The position numbers and the translations under genes were made by a program. Below the pieces are notes generated by a model, which was not told the origin of the DNA, made no database searches, and saw only the letters and a program-made list of their open reading frames with translations. Positions 42,475 through 55,270 of a DNA stretch of 64,000 nt are shown one piece after another (positions within the stretch are counted from its first letter, which is position 1; each line of letters opens with the position of its first letter). Source of the DNA: Wallemia ichthyophaga EXF-994 (taxonomy: Eukaryota > Basidiomycota > Wallemiomycetes > Wallemiales > Wallemiaceae); contig NW_008806280.1 in NCBI RefSeq assembly GCF_000400465.1, positions 475,634-539,633 on the forward strand. Direction: 5' to 3'.

Positions 42475-44379
42475 ATGACGATGATGTCGACGATGACGAG
42501 GTTTCAGGATCCGCTTGTAGCATTCCCACCAGAGCTTGTGCTGCGCATAATATCAGAATTAGATGTTAGCAGTTTATCAGCGATGCGTGAATGCAGTAAA
42601 TCTTGGAACACATTTGTAGACGTACACGAGGAAGTTCTTTTCACGCTTATTAGAGATAAACAAGGTAGATTGTTTGAGGATGCATTGAATACACTTGAGA
42701 GCGTTGGCGGGGGATACGATAAGTGTAATAATTGGAGAGATCTTTGTGAGTTATATAATTATATTCACGCATTAAAACTAAACCCATATTCAGTCATCAA
42801 TGACAATAAAGTTCAATCTAATATCAAATCTAATCATCCAAAGATTTTTGAGCGTTTCGTAAACACTGGTATGACCCTTACTTGGAGATTTAAGCCGGAT
42901 TTTGATTTGAATTTCGTTGTCATCACTGCACATCAAGGTGGAGTCAAAGTCTTTGATTTAAATACTTCAGAAGCTCTATGGGAAATTCCAGAGGTAAAAA
43001 TTTCTTGTTTCAGATGTCACCTCACTCACTCCTTCATAGGAAGAAGTACGCCCGCACGCACACCTCGAATATTCCAATGGTCACTTCTGTATCGATCGCT
43101 TTGGAAATGCTTTGGAGGTTTGGAGGAGAAATGACATTGAAAATGCTTATAGAGGTGAGCATGATGAGATGCTCCCAGAGAATCGTGGTCATTTCACTCG
43201 CGTTGCCATTCTACCCCATGAAAGAGAGACTAGAGGTTTTCAATTAGACTACCCACACCTCTCCGTTGTTTCTAGTGAAGGTCACGGATATCTCTACGAC
43301 GTATCAGGCACACCTAGTTTAATCCGTCAGGTTGATATCGAACGAGGCGCAATTGGTCACCTCGATCAGTGTCCAGCTGCTATTGTCTTCTCGATTGGCA
43401 CAAATGGCTATCACTTCCACAGCAAAACTGATGGTAGACTGATGGGTACATTTCCACCTCAGGAAAGCAATCTCACTCCTGCTAACTACTTCCACGCCCA
43501 TCACCCTCAACCACCAATGCCAGGTGGTAGCGCTGGTACTGAGAATATACCTGCTCCAAGTCAGCATGTCGAGAATACACGACTCGGAAATGGAACACTC
43601 CAAGAAAATCCACCTTCGAGACCTAGAACGCACGAAATGGCAAGTCTTCAAGGTGACGATTGGGGAGCAGGTATGATAGATGGACCGTACTTTGTCGGAA
43701 TAAGTAGGTCAGGTAGATTAGTACTGTGCTCAGATTGGGAAGCTACACTCGCAACACCCTCATTGGCATCGCAAACGGTCAGCGTACTTGAGTCGGAGAC
43801 TGATGACTCGAGGTTTGATCTCGGAGGCTGGCTAAGTGTGAGGCACGGAAAGGTGCTATTCGAAGTTTCTGATAGGATATATATCCTCCATTTACCACCT
43901 CAAGGAGAGTTGTTAAATCCAGCGACAGCACCACCAATACAAACAGTACCTTCAAACTCATACGCACAACTTCCAGTGCCGATTAGTTACATGTCGGTGC
44001 ACTCTGATGCTGTCATGTCTACATACGCCACACTACTATTCAATGCGGTGAGAATTGGAGTGGCGAAACACATAAGAATTCTTTCATTCGCAGGTGAAGT
44101 GGATGATAGTAGTAAGTGGATAGATCCGCAGTCTCCTGAAAATGAGGATCCTCATAGAAGTGCGTGTACGATTGCATGAATTGTGAAGATTTTAACGAAA
44201 GTTCAGATTTTATACTGGAAGTAATGCAAGATAATGCCAACATGCTGGTACCAGAAGATGAAGATGAAATAGAGAATATAATAGAAGATTTTGATCAAGA
44301 CGAGCAGGATTGGGAGGATGTAAGTGAGGAGAGTGAGGAGGGGGAGAATAGAGGGGAGAGAATTGATCAGGTATTGTAG
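42475..44379 (+). CDS. F-box protein with beta-propeller-like C-terminal region
   Basis: Three exons (42475-42993, 43040-44159, 44207-44379) give 603 aa. The F-box is clear: LVAFPPELVLRIISELDV, then LSAMRECSKSWNTFVDVHEE. The middle has repeats resembling WD/propeller strands (FVVITAHQGGVKVFDLNTSE ... LWEIPE; GNALEVWRRND; YPHLSVVSSEGHGYLYDV; VFSIGTNGYHFHSKTDGRL). The last exon adds an acidic tail (EDEDEIENIIEDFDQDEQDW). Known role of the class: SCF substrate receptor. I do not recognise the orthologue. Several ATGs cluster at the start (42475, 42484, 42487, 42496). Confidence 0.8.
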
Positions 44380-44780
44380 AAATTACAGAAATTACAGAAA
44401 TTTTCAGTTGAAATATTCACTTGATCCGAATTATGCATAAATTAAATTACCAATTTAGATACGTGAAGACTGTTGGGGCAGATATGAAGATAGGGGAAAT
44501 AGGGGGAAAGTGGAAAAAGGGATATATAGCTCTATTAAATACATATAGACTCTATGAATAAATATAAATATTTAAAATCTCAAAATAATTTTAATTGAAA
44601 TGCCGAACGAATTGCGCAATCAGAATGCCTTGGACACAACCACCATCAAGCGCTTGAATTGCATAATAAACTAAATTAATTGACCAGTCAAGTTCTTAAT
44701 TGAAATTTGGCTAAATACTGGTCAATCTCCCTCTTAACGATTAAGCAACGTATCTCTCTTTTTCTTTAATTCTTAGGCAA
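44380..44780. other. Intergenic, AT-rich upstream region of the kinase gene
   Basis: No supported gene. Short direct repeats AAATTACAG occur near 44375-44400, and long AT-rich stretches follow. Confidence 0.5.
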
Positions 44781-47700
44781 ATGAGTGAGTTGGCGTGGTT
44801 TATAACACTTGTTACGTCATTAACGGTTAACACAGACTCATCCGCAACTCAACTTTCCTCTCCTCCAGCCTCACCTGCTCATCGATTCATTTCTATCCAC
44901 GAAGCTTCTCATTTCGATCGCAGGCAATCAGCAGCTCAAGCAGCCCCAGGAATTCCAATTACTCCTTCCTCTGAATCTTACCTACCATTTCCACGTTCAG
45001 CTTCACCAGCACCTGCAACTCTAGCCCCTTCTCCATCTCTCTCACACGCCGTCGTTAGCTCCCCGCTAGCTGTACACGCAACTCTCTCTCCACCAGCCAC
45101 ACCTTCACTAGCAAAGAGACCTCTCAACCCAATCACTCATAGCCCACGTTCGTCCATTGCCTCTGTTACTTCCCCAACCCACAGGCAATCTATGGCTCTC
45201 GCTGTCTCTTTGTCCTTGGCTGGTAGCGTCGCCTCTTCTAGATGTTCCTCTAGTTCCGCTCAATCTCGTCTTTCTTCTAGAAGGTCTTCTCTCAGTGACT
45301 ACCCTTCAAAATGGTCAGATGAAGGCGGTGACGAAAGAGACAGCGACGATGATCAAGGCTGCGATATTTTTAAACTCGGTGATGTCTTTGGTGAAGGTTA
45401 CGATTTTCAAGGTCAACCTGTTAGATCTGTTGAATTAGGCACTCAAACTCAACAAAGATTAACTGACAGACCAAAGAAGATGGAAGTTGTTAAAAAATTA
45501 GGTACTGGCTCTTACGCTGCTGTTTACGCGATGAAAGAAATTCTTCAATCCGATCACGATTCAGATGAGGATGATTTCGAATTATCTGGCGTACCTAACA
45601 AAAATGTTAACAAGGGTGGACAACCAAGAATGTTTGCTTTAAAGGCTTTATCAAAGAAGAATCTGGATGATTCTCAACTTGAAATTCAAATGTATGAGGC
45701 GAGGATACATCAATCTCTACCGGTAAACCAAAACATTGTCACGCTTTATCACACACTTGAAACTTCCAATTGGTTATTTTTGTTGATGGAGTACTGTCCA
45801 GGTCAAGATCTTTACTATTGGTTACAAGGTAGATTAGATGAATCTAGTCTGGATTTAGATGAAGAATCTGATCAAGAAGTCAGCATGTCCAATGAAATGA
45901 CTCCTTCTGCCTCCACGTTAGCTGCTACTCCTTTAGCTAGAAACGGTCACTCTCTAATGGATAAATATTTGGGTGGAGTAGGCAACAAAACTCCTTCAAC
46001 TCCCTCTTTGTTGGCAAATGTTGACACAAGAAATACTATGGAAGGTAGAGCCAGACTCAGACTCATCTCAAGAATGTTCGAATCAATGTGTGAAGCTGTG
46101 GCAGTTTGTCATGATAACGGTATAAGTCACAGAGATATCAAGCCAGAGAACTTTATTGTGACTGACGGTGTGGATGTCATTCAACTTGGCGATGGTAGAA
46201 CTAAAAAGGAGAGAAAGGTTATTTGCAAGCTAACTGATTTTGGTCTTTCCACCTTCGATACTCAGTCATCTGACTTTGATTGTGGCAGCAAGTCATATAT
46301 GGCGTTTGAATGTCGCAATAATCTTAACCCAACTTACAATCCAAAACCAGCTGATGTATGGTCACTTGGTATAGTACTCCTCAATATGCTCTTTAAGCGT
46401 AATCCATGGGGCGAACCAAGTGTTGAAGCAGATGAGTCATTCGACTACTATTGCCAGGATCCTCAAATGTTCTTGACTGGTGCATTTGCTTTAACTGAAC
46501 CAGCAGCTGAATTTTTGGCAAAGAATGTCTTATGTGAAGAGACTAAAGATCATCATAGAGTTGGTGCTCGAGAGTTTGGTAGATGGGCAAGAGATTTACA
46601 TAAGCATGTAGAATTGCCAAACCAACCTAGCCCATTATCAAATTCCATCAGACCAGCTGTACTTGGTAATAGTTTTACACCCTTGAATATACCATCAAGA
46701 CCACAATCACCTGTCAAGCTGTCTCGTTCAGATGTACTTAACAACAACTTTTCAGAGATTGCAAACACATCTTCACCTAGACTTAACAAGGTTGCCACAG
46801 GAAATGAAGACTTTGATCCAGATTTGGATGACACTTTACCTTCTCCATTACCAATGCCGGAGAGGAAATTGGAATCTGAAAACGAAATGAATAGAATGGT
46901 TGAAGAAGCTACTCCAAGAGTGACAAAATCGTCACCAAACAAGTCTGCCTTGTTAGAATTTGAAGACAGGGACGACATTACACCGGGACAAAAATCATCA
47001 ATGTCATTCCAGAAGAACAAACCAACTAAAGTACAGAGAGAAAGTTTCGAACACACGACAACACCAACGATGGCAACTGCGTGGAATTCATATGGACAAC
47101 GTAGGGATAGAATTGGAAAAAGGCAACAAGCTGCGAATCAAAGTGGAGGTGGAGGTGGAAATGTTACACCAAATGGTTCAACACCATCAAACCACACAAG
47201 TCCAACAAAATCTACTACCCCAAGTAAACCGGGATTCAGACCTTTGAATACATCAGCACCTGCTCAAGGTGGGATATCGAAGGAAGCACCTAACAAACCC
47301 GTTGGAGTTTACAGACCACCAGCTGCTAGAAAGGAAAAAGATAATAAAGAGATAGGATATGGGGAGAAGAAAGTTTATAACAATGGGAACGTGAATGAGA
47401 ATGCAAATACAAACAAAGATGCTACCACTGCTAATGCTAATGAGTGCGTTAAGTTGCCACTGCCAGTTTGGAGACGGAATACTTCCAAACTGGTAGATAG
47501 TAAAAAGGCCAATAGGTCTAACACTACTTCAGGCAGAGGCAAGCAGAATTACGTAAAATGCAATCGCAAGTACCGTACAAGTCGTCCAGTTTTAAGGTGA
47601 GTATTGGTGGGATAATTGACGAAATAGAAATTAACAAAAAACGCAGACCGGTCCTCACAAGCCAACAACAAAAGGCAACAACAACGGATACCAAGGTGCC

Positions 47701-47908
47701 AATCAAGCCACCAAATCGGCAACCAATTCGTCGACGCATAGAGCAAACGAGAGCGGACAAAGAGCGATTGCGTCAAGACAACAACCAACAAGAGAATTGG
47801 AGACCGATAGCCAACAAACGAGCAAATCGTATAACAAGCACAAACCGACAAAGACTTTTGAACACATCCAGCAAGCGCCGAAATCAAGCAGGCCATTTGC
47901 AAGGCTAG
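44781..47908 (+). CDS. Ran1/Ksp1-like serine/threonine protein kinase
   Basis: Exon 1 is 44781-47596, intron 47597-47646 (GTGAGT ... CGCAG), exon 2 47647-47908; 1,025 aa. After a 220-residue Ser/Ala/Pro-rich N-terminus comes the kinase domain: KKLGTGSYAAVYAMKE (Gly loop), MFALKALSKK (catalytic Lys), NWLFLLMEYCPGQDLYYWL, HDNGISHRDIKPENFIV, LTDFGLSTFD and CGSKSYMAFECRN, where the APE motif is AFE. Two long insertions are visible, after the Gly loop (acidic, about 25 aa) and between helices D and E (about 85 aa). SHRDIKPENF and GSxxYMAxEC are typical of the Ran1 (Pat1)/Ksp1/Sks1/Vhs1 family, which links nutrients to growth and meiosis. The tail is long, Asn/Thr/Pro-rich, then basic; the last exon is less certain than the rest. 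Confidence 0.85.
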
Positions 47909-48177
47909 TTGGATTACCGTTTGGACATGTTCATAGTGAGAGATAGTGCACATAACAAAGGTACAACTTGAACAAGAAATTGATCCAATGAAATGAACTA
48001 AACTGAAAAAAAGATGAAAAAATAAGAAAAACGAAACTTGAAACTTATTTTTCTAAATTTTTTGTAACCACCACTACATGATGAATAAAAAAAAAGTTGT
48101 ACTTTATATCTTTTGGGGGGTATTTCTGTCGCGTAGAACGCACGTATCACCCATCACCCATCGTCACCCACAATGAG

Positions 48178-48891
48178 ATGGAAGTAAATAAAAATTATTT
48201 GAGAGTTGATACGAATATCCTTTTGGAGCTGATTGGGTTCATGTTGTCTAGGCTGGTGCAGCATAATGATCAATTACCGCTAGATAGAAATAAGCTTACT
48301 AGATTTCATTCGAGGGGAGCACCGGGAATATCAATCAACGATTATCTCAGTAGGATACATAAGTATACGAATACTGATGTGGGTGGTGTGCTATTGTAAC
48401 TCTCACGCTTACACCAGCTCAAGCCTTGCTGTTTACTAATTCTACTCATTTACATTGATAGAATAAGCGTAATTCTACCCGAGTTGACTATAACAAGCTT
48501 GACAGTACACAGATTCATCATCACTGCTATCACCGTCTCGTCTAAAGCCCTATGCGATGTTTTCTGCACGGCGAGCCATTACTCCAAGGTTGGCGGTATT
48601 TCACTCAATGAGTTGAATTTATTGGAGAGGGAGTTCTTGCGTATTATCGACTGGAATCTCACTTGCGATAACAAGCAATTAGAAGAGTATTACTTGAATC
48701 TAGTGAATAGCCATCCCAACTATACGCTTGGTGGGGGTGATGGTGATGAGGATATACACACACCTAACGACGACGCTATTACTCTTTATGCCTGCTCGCC
48801 TACCCACTCAAAACCACAAATCATTCCGCAATCGAGACCAAACCACCAAGACATCACCGAATCACCACAGCAACGTCGACGACTGAGTTGA
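48178..48891 (+). CDS. PHO80: Pho80-like cyclin
   Basis: Two exons (48178-48378 and 48418-48891; intron GTGGGT ... CCAG) give 224 aa. The start ATG (MEVNKNYLRVD) is chosen because no ATG lies in frame further up. The cyclin box is clear: FHSRGAPGISINDYLSRIHK, YTNTD joined to LKPCCLLILLIYIDRISVIL, LTVHRFIITAITVSSKALCD and VGGISLNELNLLEREFLRII DW. This is the compact Pho80/cyclin-P type that partners the Pho85 kinase in phosphate signalling. Other Pho85 cyclins (Pcl6/7) are possible. The tail is short, His/Pro/Gln-rich. Confidence 0.87.
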
Positions 48892-48939
48892 TTTTAATAC
48901 ATAAATTTGTACCAATATACATAGATTGATTTTTGTACT

Positions 48940-50089
48940 CTACAGTCTATTTATAACACTCGCCTTGGCTTTGGGTGAGATCGGGTTCTTGTCTGCAAAG
49001 TACGCCAGCAAGAGCTGCGTGGAGATGAACTTGACGCCTTCTGATTTGCTGTCCAGTCGTCCCAGTGTGTCTCCCTATAAATGTTGTTAGATACACACTC
49101 ACCACACAACACAACACACACCTTGTACGACAACACCAAGTCGCCACTCCTTGTCTTTGTCAAAGTCAGTTCATCGCCTTTTGGTACCTTGCTTGGAGGG
49201 AAAAATGACTTGAAAGTCTGCAGCGACTCGTTGACTTGCTTTGAGGGGGGTATTAGTGTGAATGCCGATGTGGGTGTGGAAACTCACCTGCGACTCCTCA
49301 GCGCCCAGCTGTGATGTCTTCATACGCGCCTGAACAGCGCGGACGAATCCATCTCTGAGGTGGCCAAAGTCTGTGTTGCGCACGGGCACTGCGTCAGCAA
49401 GTTAGCAAGTTAGTGCATGTCTTGTCTAATCCTCCACGCACCGATCCTGACTGCAAATGTGTATGGGCTGGTGATCAGCCTCTCCATAAGTTTCTCGCCA
49501 ACCATGTCGCTATCCTGCGAGGCTGTCCTGGTGAGTTTCTCCTTGACGTTCTGGGAGTGGTTTAAGTCAGGTCGGGATGCGCAGTCCGTGGACAGCTTCG
49601 CCACCCACCTCCACGGCAGACAATGCTGAGTGTGCGCTCTCCTCGGCGTATATACCCAGCGAATACACGCGTATACTGAGGAAAGAGACGGTACGCACAC
49701 CCAAGCCAAGCAGCTTGAGCGCTCCGCTGTCGTGTACACTCGCAACCTCATTAGGGAACTTCACCCCGGTATCGCTGTCTTTGCTCAAGTGTGATTCGAG
49801 GTCTTGTAATACGCCGGCCAGGATGGGCTTTGTCGGGGTGTTGGGGGTGTCTAATCTGATGGTATCTGCATCTGCATCTGGGGCGTTGTGAGGTGCGCCA
49901 AGTATCTTCTCAAGACCCACTGTGGCTGTAGTAGGCGAGCACGAGGAGCATCGATGTGGCTCCAGCCACTGCAAGCCTGCCTGTCCTGTGTGCAGTCAAG
50001 CCCTGGCTCTTTGCGATGCTCTTCGATATGTTTCTCACGTTCGCTTGTCGCTGTGCCTGTACACCTCGATGCGCTAATTGGCGGAACAT
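48940..50089 (-). CDS. Chalcone-isomerase-like mitochondrial protein (Aim18/Aim46 family)
   Basis: Six exons from the ATG at 50089 to a stop at 48940, all with short in-frame introns. The N-terminus is an Arg/Gln-rich presequence (MFRQLAHRGVQAQRQANVRN) and a TM (LAVAGATSMLLVLAYY), as expected for an inner-membrane mitochondrial protein. The body has the chalcone-isomerase-like motifs TGVKFPNEV, LKLLGLGVRTVSFLSIRVYS and LGIYAEES, then TFAVRIVPVRNTDFGHLRDG and, near the end, KTRSGDLVLSYKGDTLGRLD and KSEGVKFISTQLLLAYFADK. Length and order match yeast Aim18/Aim46. These non-catalytic homologues have been shown to bind heme; the molecular role is unclear. Confidence 0.85.
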
Positions 50090-50184
50090 GAGTTGGTGGT
50101 GTTGTTAGGAGACGAGTTGCAAAGGTTTGGATTATATGCACCAAGCACCAAGCACAAATCACACAATACAAACAATTTTATTAG

Positions 50185-51709
50185 CTAATGCATCCGTCGG
50201 AACACAACAATATCACCACGTCGTCTGCTATCCTCATGCAAAACCGTGTTGAAGAGGGATAAAGTGACCTCGTATTGCTTCAGCAACTCAGCGTGCAAAT
50301 CACTATAATCGATGAGCAGAGCCTCAAAGACTATGACGACATCCTCAAGATGTCTCTTTCTCATAAACTCTACCGGCGACGCGTAAAAGACGTCCTCCTC
50401 GTTGTATCCACCGGGCTCGCATTGGACAGCATAGAGGGTGAGGTCGGGTCTGTGTATGTGCGACTGCCACGGCGTAGAATGGCACGGCATGTAGAAGCCT
50501 ACACTGCGCACCCCACTAACTTCCCCTACCCACTCAGATACCTCTACTTGACCGCGCATGTGTGTGGTGAGGAGATAGAGCGCAGGTATCACACCCACAG
50601 CCAACCATTTGACTGTCTTCTTACTCAAATTCATCCGCGATGCTGTCAACGCCATCGCTATTGGTAGGAGTGGCTGGATGAAGCGCCATTCTTTGTGTGC
50701 GATGAGCGTGTAAACACCTGTGACAAATATCAGAGTATTTCGCAGCGCTTTCTCGGTAGGTGTGCGCATATCGACCACCGCTTTGTATGTATAGACGATG
50801 CTCGTGTTGAGGAGAATCGGCCATGCCTGTGTAACGTAGTAGAGCGCGCTACTCGTTCCGTAGAAATGCGACACCGAGTTGATTATGTTGCTCTGTATGA
50901 ATCTCACCGGAGTGATTGTGAATGAGCCGTATACCATAGAGTCGAGGGACACAACGGAAATCAGAGCAAATAGCCTGTGGGTATTTTAGGCTGGTGATAT
51001 AGGTAGTAACACATCACTCACCCTACTCCGACTGCCAACATGAGCGCGCTTAGTCGGTTAACGGTTCTTCTTATCAACAAATCAGCCGCTAGGGGTATCC
51101 ATATGAGTACGTTGGTCGGGCGTATTGCCGCCGCTAAAGATATCACCACCAGCGACTTGGTTAACTGGAATTTGCTGTTCAGTGTCAGAAGTGTTGATCA
51201 TATACACATCACCTGCCCTCTGCTAGACCTGCGAAAGGGCCAATAAAACAAAGCTACACTAGTCAAAGCTGCTTCAGCGGTATTTGATAAAGATCTATGT
51301 CGGGTATAGAGGTCATAGACATTGGTGAAGGCTAGCAGAGTCTGGTTGGGTATAAGGAACGTGTCCTATGATGGCAGAGACCCACATAAGACATGGCTTT
51401 CTCATTGCCGTATTCTCTCCTCATAAAGGCGATCAAGGCGATATCCTGTATAGCCGCGAATAAAGCGTTGAGGATCTTTGGAGTGACTTGGACTGGGATA
51501 TTCGCCCAATCACCTAAGGTATATCCAACAGCGTAGATGGCTGGGTAGGCTACAGAACGGATTCGATTTTCCCACTCCCAAGTCAAATAGCCAAATCCAT
51601 AGCGCATCCAGTGTGCGACTTCTAGAGACTGGAAATATTCATCTGGTTGGAAGTAGGTACGTGTAGACAGAGATAGAATTAGTCTCAGTAAGAGGATTAC
51701 TATCAACAT
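50185..51709 (-). CDS. GPI10: GPI mannosyltransferase 3 (Gpi10/PIG-B)
   Basis: Four exons; introns near 51315-51358, 51190-51240 and 50985-51030. The start segment has the GT22 signature FQPDEYFQSLEVAHW and LTWEWENRIRS. Further on come LYTRHRSLSNTAEAALT, ISLAAAIRPTNVLIWIP, DSMVYGSFTITPVRFIQSN, AHKEWRFIQPLLPI and MPCHSTPWQSHIH, all landmarks of the PIG-B/Gpi10 family of multi-pass ER enzymes. It transfers the third mannose to the GPI precursor. The donor of the second intron is ambiguous (two choices keep frame). Its stop lies 96 bp beyond the start codon of the AIM18-like gene on the same strand. Confidence 0.9.
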
Positions 51710-51744
51710 GGAAGCAAGAAGACAAGGAGGCGATAATAAATAAA

Positions 51745-52749
51745 TTACATGAGCTTGTTAAAAATCTTCTTGAGTAGGGTGAACTGAGGGATGAACATTG
51801 CGACGTGATTCCGGTACTCGTTGTAGGAGGGATACTTTGACAAAGAGATACTCTCTGTGAGTCTGGTAGATGCCTCGAACAGAAGTGACATAGACAGTGG
51901 TGATATGAAGACGCTCAATAGATCTACACCGTCCAATTTGGTTCCTAGAACAACCAGCAACGACCAAATCCACCAATTAAGCTGCTCGAATGCAAAGTTT
52001 GGGTGCCTGGAGATAGCAAATAAGCCCGAACTGTTGAATCCATCTGCGTAGAGTTTCTTCTCTTTTGGAGTGAGTAAATCCTTTTCACTTGCTATCTTTG
52101 TAGAAGAAGCTCTCTTCCAAGATTGATAAGCGTATTGTTGATTATCGGCGATGAACTCGGCTGTGATATTGGCAACACCCAATCCAAAGATGAGATAATC
52201 GTTGCGATTCACGTCATATTGCGGGGTCTTGGCGATGATAAGTGCAGGGATACCTGTGATCAAGTGGAGAATATTCTGTGCAATCGCCACGAAGAAGAGG
52301 TTCAGAAGCTTGAATTGCCACCAGTTCAACTTCCCCCTCACAATGGGCCATCGATAGTCCTCCGAAGCAAAAGCCATGAGACCTCTTCTGGCGGTGTTGA
52401 ATGTTAGCCTCGCGGACCAAATAAGTTGTAATGTGAGCAGCAATAGGGCTCTTTGATTTACGGTTGAATAGAGAATTGAAGTCAGTGGAATTGAAGGGGG
52501 TGCTTGAAGGTAAGTTTTAAAAGCGAGATCGAATGCAGGAATCACGGTGTATAATAGCGGGAGAATTGTCCATACGCGATCAACCTGTGAGACGTTTGAG
52601 GTGATCTCACTAATGCTATATGTCCAGATAGTGTTATATACGCATGCGAGTACCATGAGCTGATCTGTGGATGCATTCAAGTAAATCTCTTTAAGGTTAG
52701 CTGAGTGAGTTATTAGCCGAGTGTAGCTATAAACATCGAGATTGAACAT
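51745..52749 (-). CDS. DUF1295 / steroid 5-alpha-reductase-like membrane protein
   Basis: Single exon, 334 aa, with about six to eight hydrophobic segments (e.g. LLLLTLQLIWSARLTFN, LLNLFFVAIAQNILHLI). Landmarks: NTARRGLMAFASEDYRWPIV, GVANITAEFIADNQQYAY and SGLFAISRHPNFAFEQLNWW, the 'R-G-F--EDYRW' and 'SRHPN-F-E' patterns of DUF1295 proteins related to steroid reductases and isoprenylcysteine methyltransferases. The SRHPN motif suggests NADPH or SAM binding in the ER membrane; the substrate is unknown. The start codon is followed at once by good family sequence, so I trust it. Confidence 0.85.
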   Translation of the reverse strand: MFNLDVYSYTRLITHSANLKEIYLNASTDQLMVLACVYNTIWTYSISEITSNVSQVDRVWTILPLLYTVIPAFDLAFKTYLQAPPSIPLTSILYSTVNQRALLLLTLQLIWSARLTFNTARRGLMAFASEDYRWPIVRGKLNWWQFKLLNLFFVAIAQNILHLITGIPALIIAKTPQYDVNRNDYLIFGLGVANITAEFIADNQQYAYQSWKRASSTKIASEKDLLTPKEKKLYADGFNSSGLFAISRHPNFAFEQLNWWIWSLLVVLGTKLDGVDLLSVFISPLSMSLLFEASTRLTESISLSKYPSYNEYRNHVAMFIPQFTLLKKIFNKLM

Positions 52750-53048
52750 GGTGGCGTGTAAGCTAAGAAACGCGGTGTGGATTCATACCACTGCTTATGA
52801 ATATACAAAGAATACGTAGAAATCACTTCTATTGCCCTTTTCTTCCTCCATAAATCTCACCTCGCGTCTTTAACGGGACAAGTGGCTTAACTTGGCGAAA
52901 CCGACCGACGGTAAATACCCGCTTGAAAGAATCCTTTAACGGCAACCACCATCATCAAAACAACAAATGTCATTTATTACAATTCTAATTTTTTCGTGAT
53001 TTCTGACTCGTACGCTTTTCGAAGCACGCCAACCAACTGGGATTGAGA
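52750..53048. other. Divergent intergenic region before the malic enzyme gene
   Basis: No gene seen. It presumably holds the promoters of the DUF1295 gene and MAE1. Confidence 0.5.
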
Positions 53049-54969
53049 ATGCACAGGAGATTTTTACAGCAGAAGCGCTTACAGAGCTCGTCTACTAAGA
53101 ATCTCATTCCAATCAGGACATCTCTAAAGGGCGCTGGTTTGCTTCAGCAGCCCGTCCTCAATAAAGGCTCTGCGTTTAGTAGAGAAGAGAGAGAGATTTT
53201 CCAGGTAGACGGACACATCCCATACGATGTACACAGCCTGGAGAAGCAAATGGTTAGAGCCTATGCTCAGTTTAAGAGACAGCCAAGCAACATCCTTAAG
53301 GTATTTTCATCCCTTCAGCCATGTCTTGTCTCTAAAACCTACACAGCACGCCTTCTTAGCCTCACTCAGAGACCAAAATCAAATTCTGTTTTATGCCTTG
53401 GTTAGCAGCAGGCTCAAGGAAATGCTACCGGTATTGTGAGCATTCTCATTGGCTGTTATTTTTAGCTCACTCGGCTTACTCCCCAGATACACTCCAACTG
53501 TCGGTGAAGCTGTCAGTCAATACTCAGATCTCTTTAGAAGACCTATTGGTTGCTTCCTCAGTTTACCCACTGCTCACACTATGAGAGAGCAACTCCAATC
53601 ACACGCCAATGCCGCTTTTCGTTACAAATATCCACCAGGCATGAAAAATTCAGACACCGAGAGACCTTTCGATATTGTCGTCGTTACCGACAGTGAAGGT
53701 ATTCTTGGTATCGGTGATCAGGGTGTCGGTGGTATCTCGATTTCCACTTCAAAGGCTGCTCTCTACGTAGCAGGTGCTGGCGTTGATCCAAACCGCATTC
53801 TCTCTGTTGTACTCGACGTTGGCACTGACAACCACACTCTCTTCGCCAACCCTCTATACATGGGTTACAAGCACGTCAGAACTAGGGGCGTTGCATACGA
53901 TCATTTTGTCCATCAATTCATGATGAACATCAAGGAGCTCTTCCCAGGTGCTTTGGTTCACTTTGAAGATTTTGGTTTGAACAACGCCGCAAGACTCCTC
54001 GAAACTTACAAGCCCGTATTGCCATGTTTCAATGACGACATTGAAGGTACTGGTGCTGTTGCTCTTGCTGCAACCATGTCTGCTATCGGTGTCACTAAAT
54101 CTAAACTCTGCGATCAAAGAATTGTCGTTTACGGTGCAGGTACCGCTGGTATGGGTATCGCAAACCAAATTAGAGATGCCATGATAGAAGTCGATGGCCT
54201 CACGTTAGAGGAAGCCAATAGCAGATTCTGGTGCATCGACAGAGACGGTCTTCTTCTCAAGAGCAATCCTAGATTGCAGGGTAGTCAACATGATTACGCT
54301 CGCGATGACGAAGAGGTTAGAGATTGGACGAGAGAAATCCAAGAGCAACCTAATTTGCGCATCCTCGATGTGGTAAAGGCAGTCAAGCCAACCATGCTTG
54401 TTGGATGCTCTACCAACGCACGCTCATTCAACGAAGATGTTATCAGGACGATGGCTGAGCATGTGGAAAGGCCAATCATCTTCCCAATGTCGAACCCTAC
54501 ATCCCTCGTCGAGGTCGACCCAGCTGATGCCAACGAGTGGACCGACGGTAGAGCTCTAATTGCTACAGGCTCACCATTCCCACCTGCCAAGAACCCAATC
54601 ACTGGAAAAGATTACTTTATTGCTGAAGCAAACAACGCACTCATTTACCCTGGTTTAGGTTTAGGTACTATTGCATCCAGATCATCAAAGATGAGCAAAG
54701 GTATGATCTTGGCTGGTGTTAAAGCTTTAGCTAGTGCGTCACCTGCATTGGAGGATCCAGATGCACCACTCTTGCCTGACTTGGCTGGAGTTAGAAAAGT
54801 TAGCTTGCAGATCGCCGCTGCTGTCGTCAGGCAAGCTATGGAGGAAGGCGTTGCCAATATTAATCTTAAAAAGGATGATGATGCTATCATCGAACATATC
54901 AAATTTGGTATGTGGGATCCAGTTTATAGACCTTTAGAGTTAGAACCGGAGGATTTAACGAGTGATTAA
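53049..54969 (+). CDS. MAE1: NAD(P)-dependent malic enzyme
   Basis: Three exons (53049-53300, 53347-53435, 53487-54969) give 607 aa. The N-terminus is basic and Ser/Gln-rich (MHRRFLQQKRLQSSSTKNLI), like a mitochondrial presequence. Conserved blocks follow: AFLASLRDQNQILFYALV, YTPTVGEAVSQYSDLFRRP, VVTDSEGILGIGDQGVGGIS, LDVGTDNHTLFANPLYMG, the metal/substrate motif FNDDIEGTGAVALAA, the nucleotide fold VVYGAGTAGMGIANQI and IIFPMSNPTSLVEVDP. It decarboxylates malate to pyruvate with reduction of NAD(P). The length and architecture match yeast Mae1. The mitochondrial location rests on the presequence only. Confidence 0.94.
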
Positions 54970-55270
54970 AATTTCTACTTGAATTACACTCCACGGACGT
55001 TTATAGAATTATTGCATAAACTTATATACCAAAAATACTATCTTTTCCTGCTTCTCTAGAGGTTTTCTAATAAATACTTTGCCATATGTGGTTATGCATT
55101 CTTGGAAACTCGGAGTAATGGGCCTCAACGTAGGCACAAAAGAATATTTTTTCCAATTAAGTCGCATTTATGTTTCCATAGTTTACAAAAATCAACAAAT
55201 ACATTTGAGAGTGAGAGCGTGCGAGAGTAAAACTTTCATCCGTTGACAAGAAAAATCCTTCTATACCCCT
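54970..55270. other. Convergent 3' region
   Basis: Between the stops of the malic enzyme and JEN1-like genes. AT-rich, with no supported gene. Confidence 0.5.
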
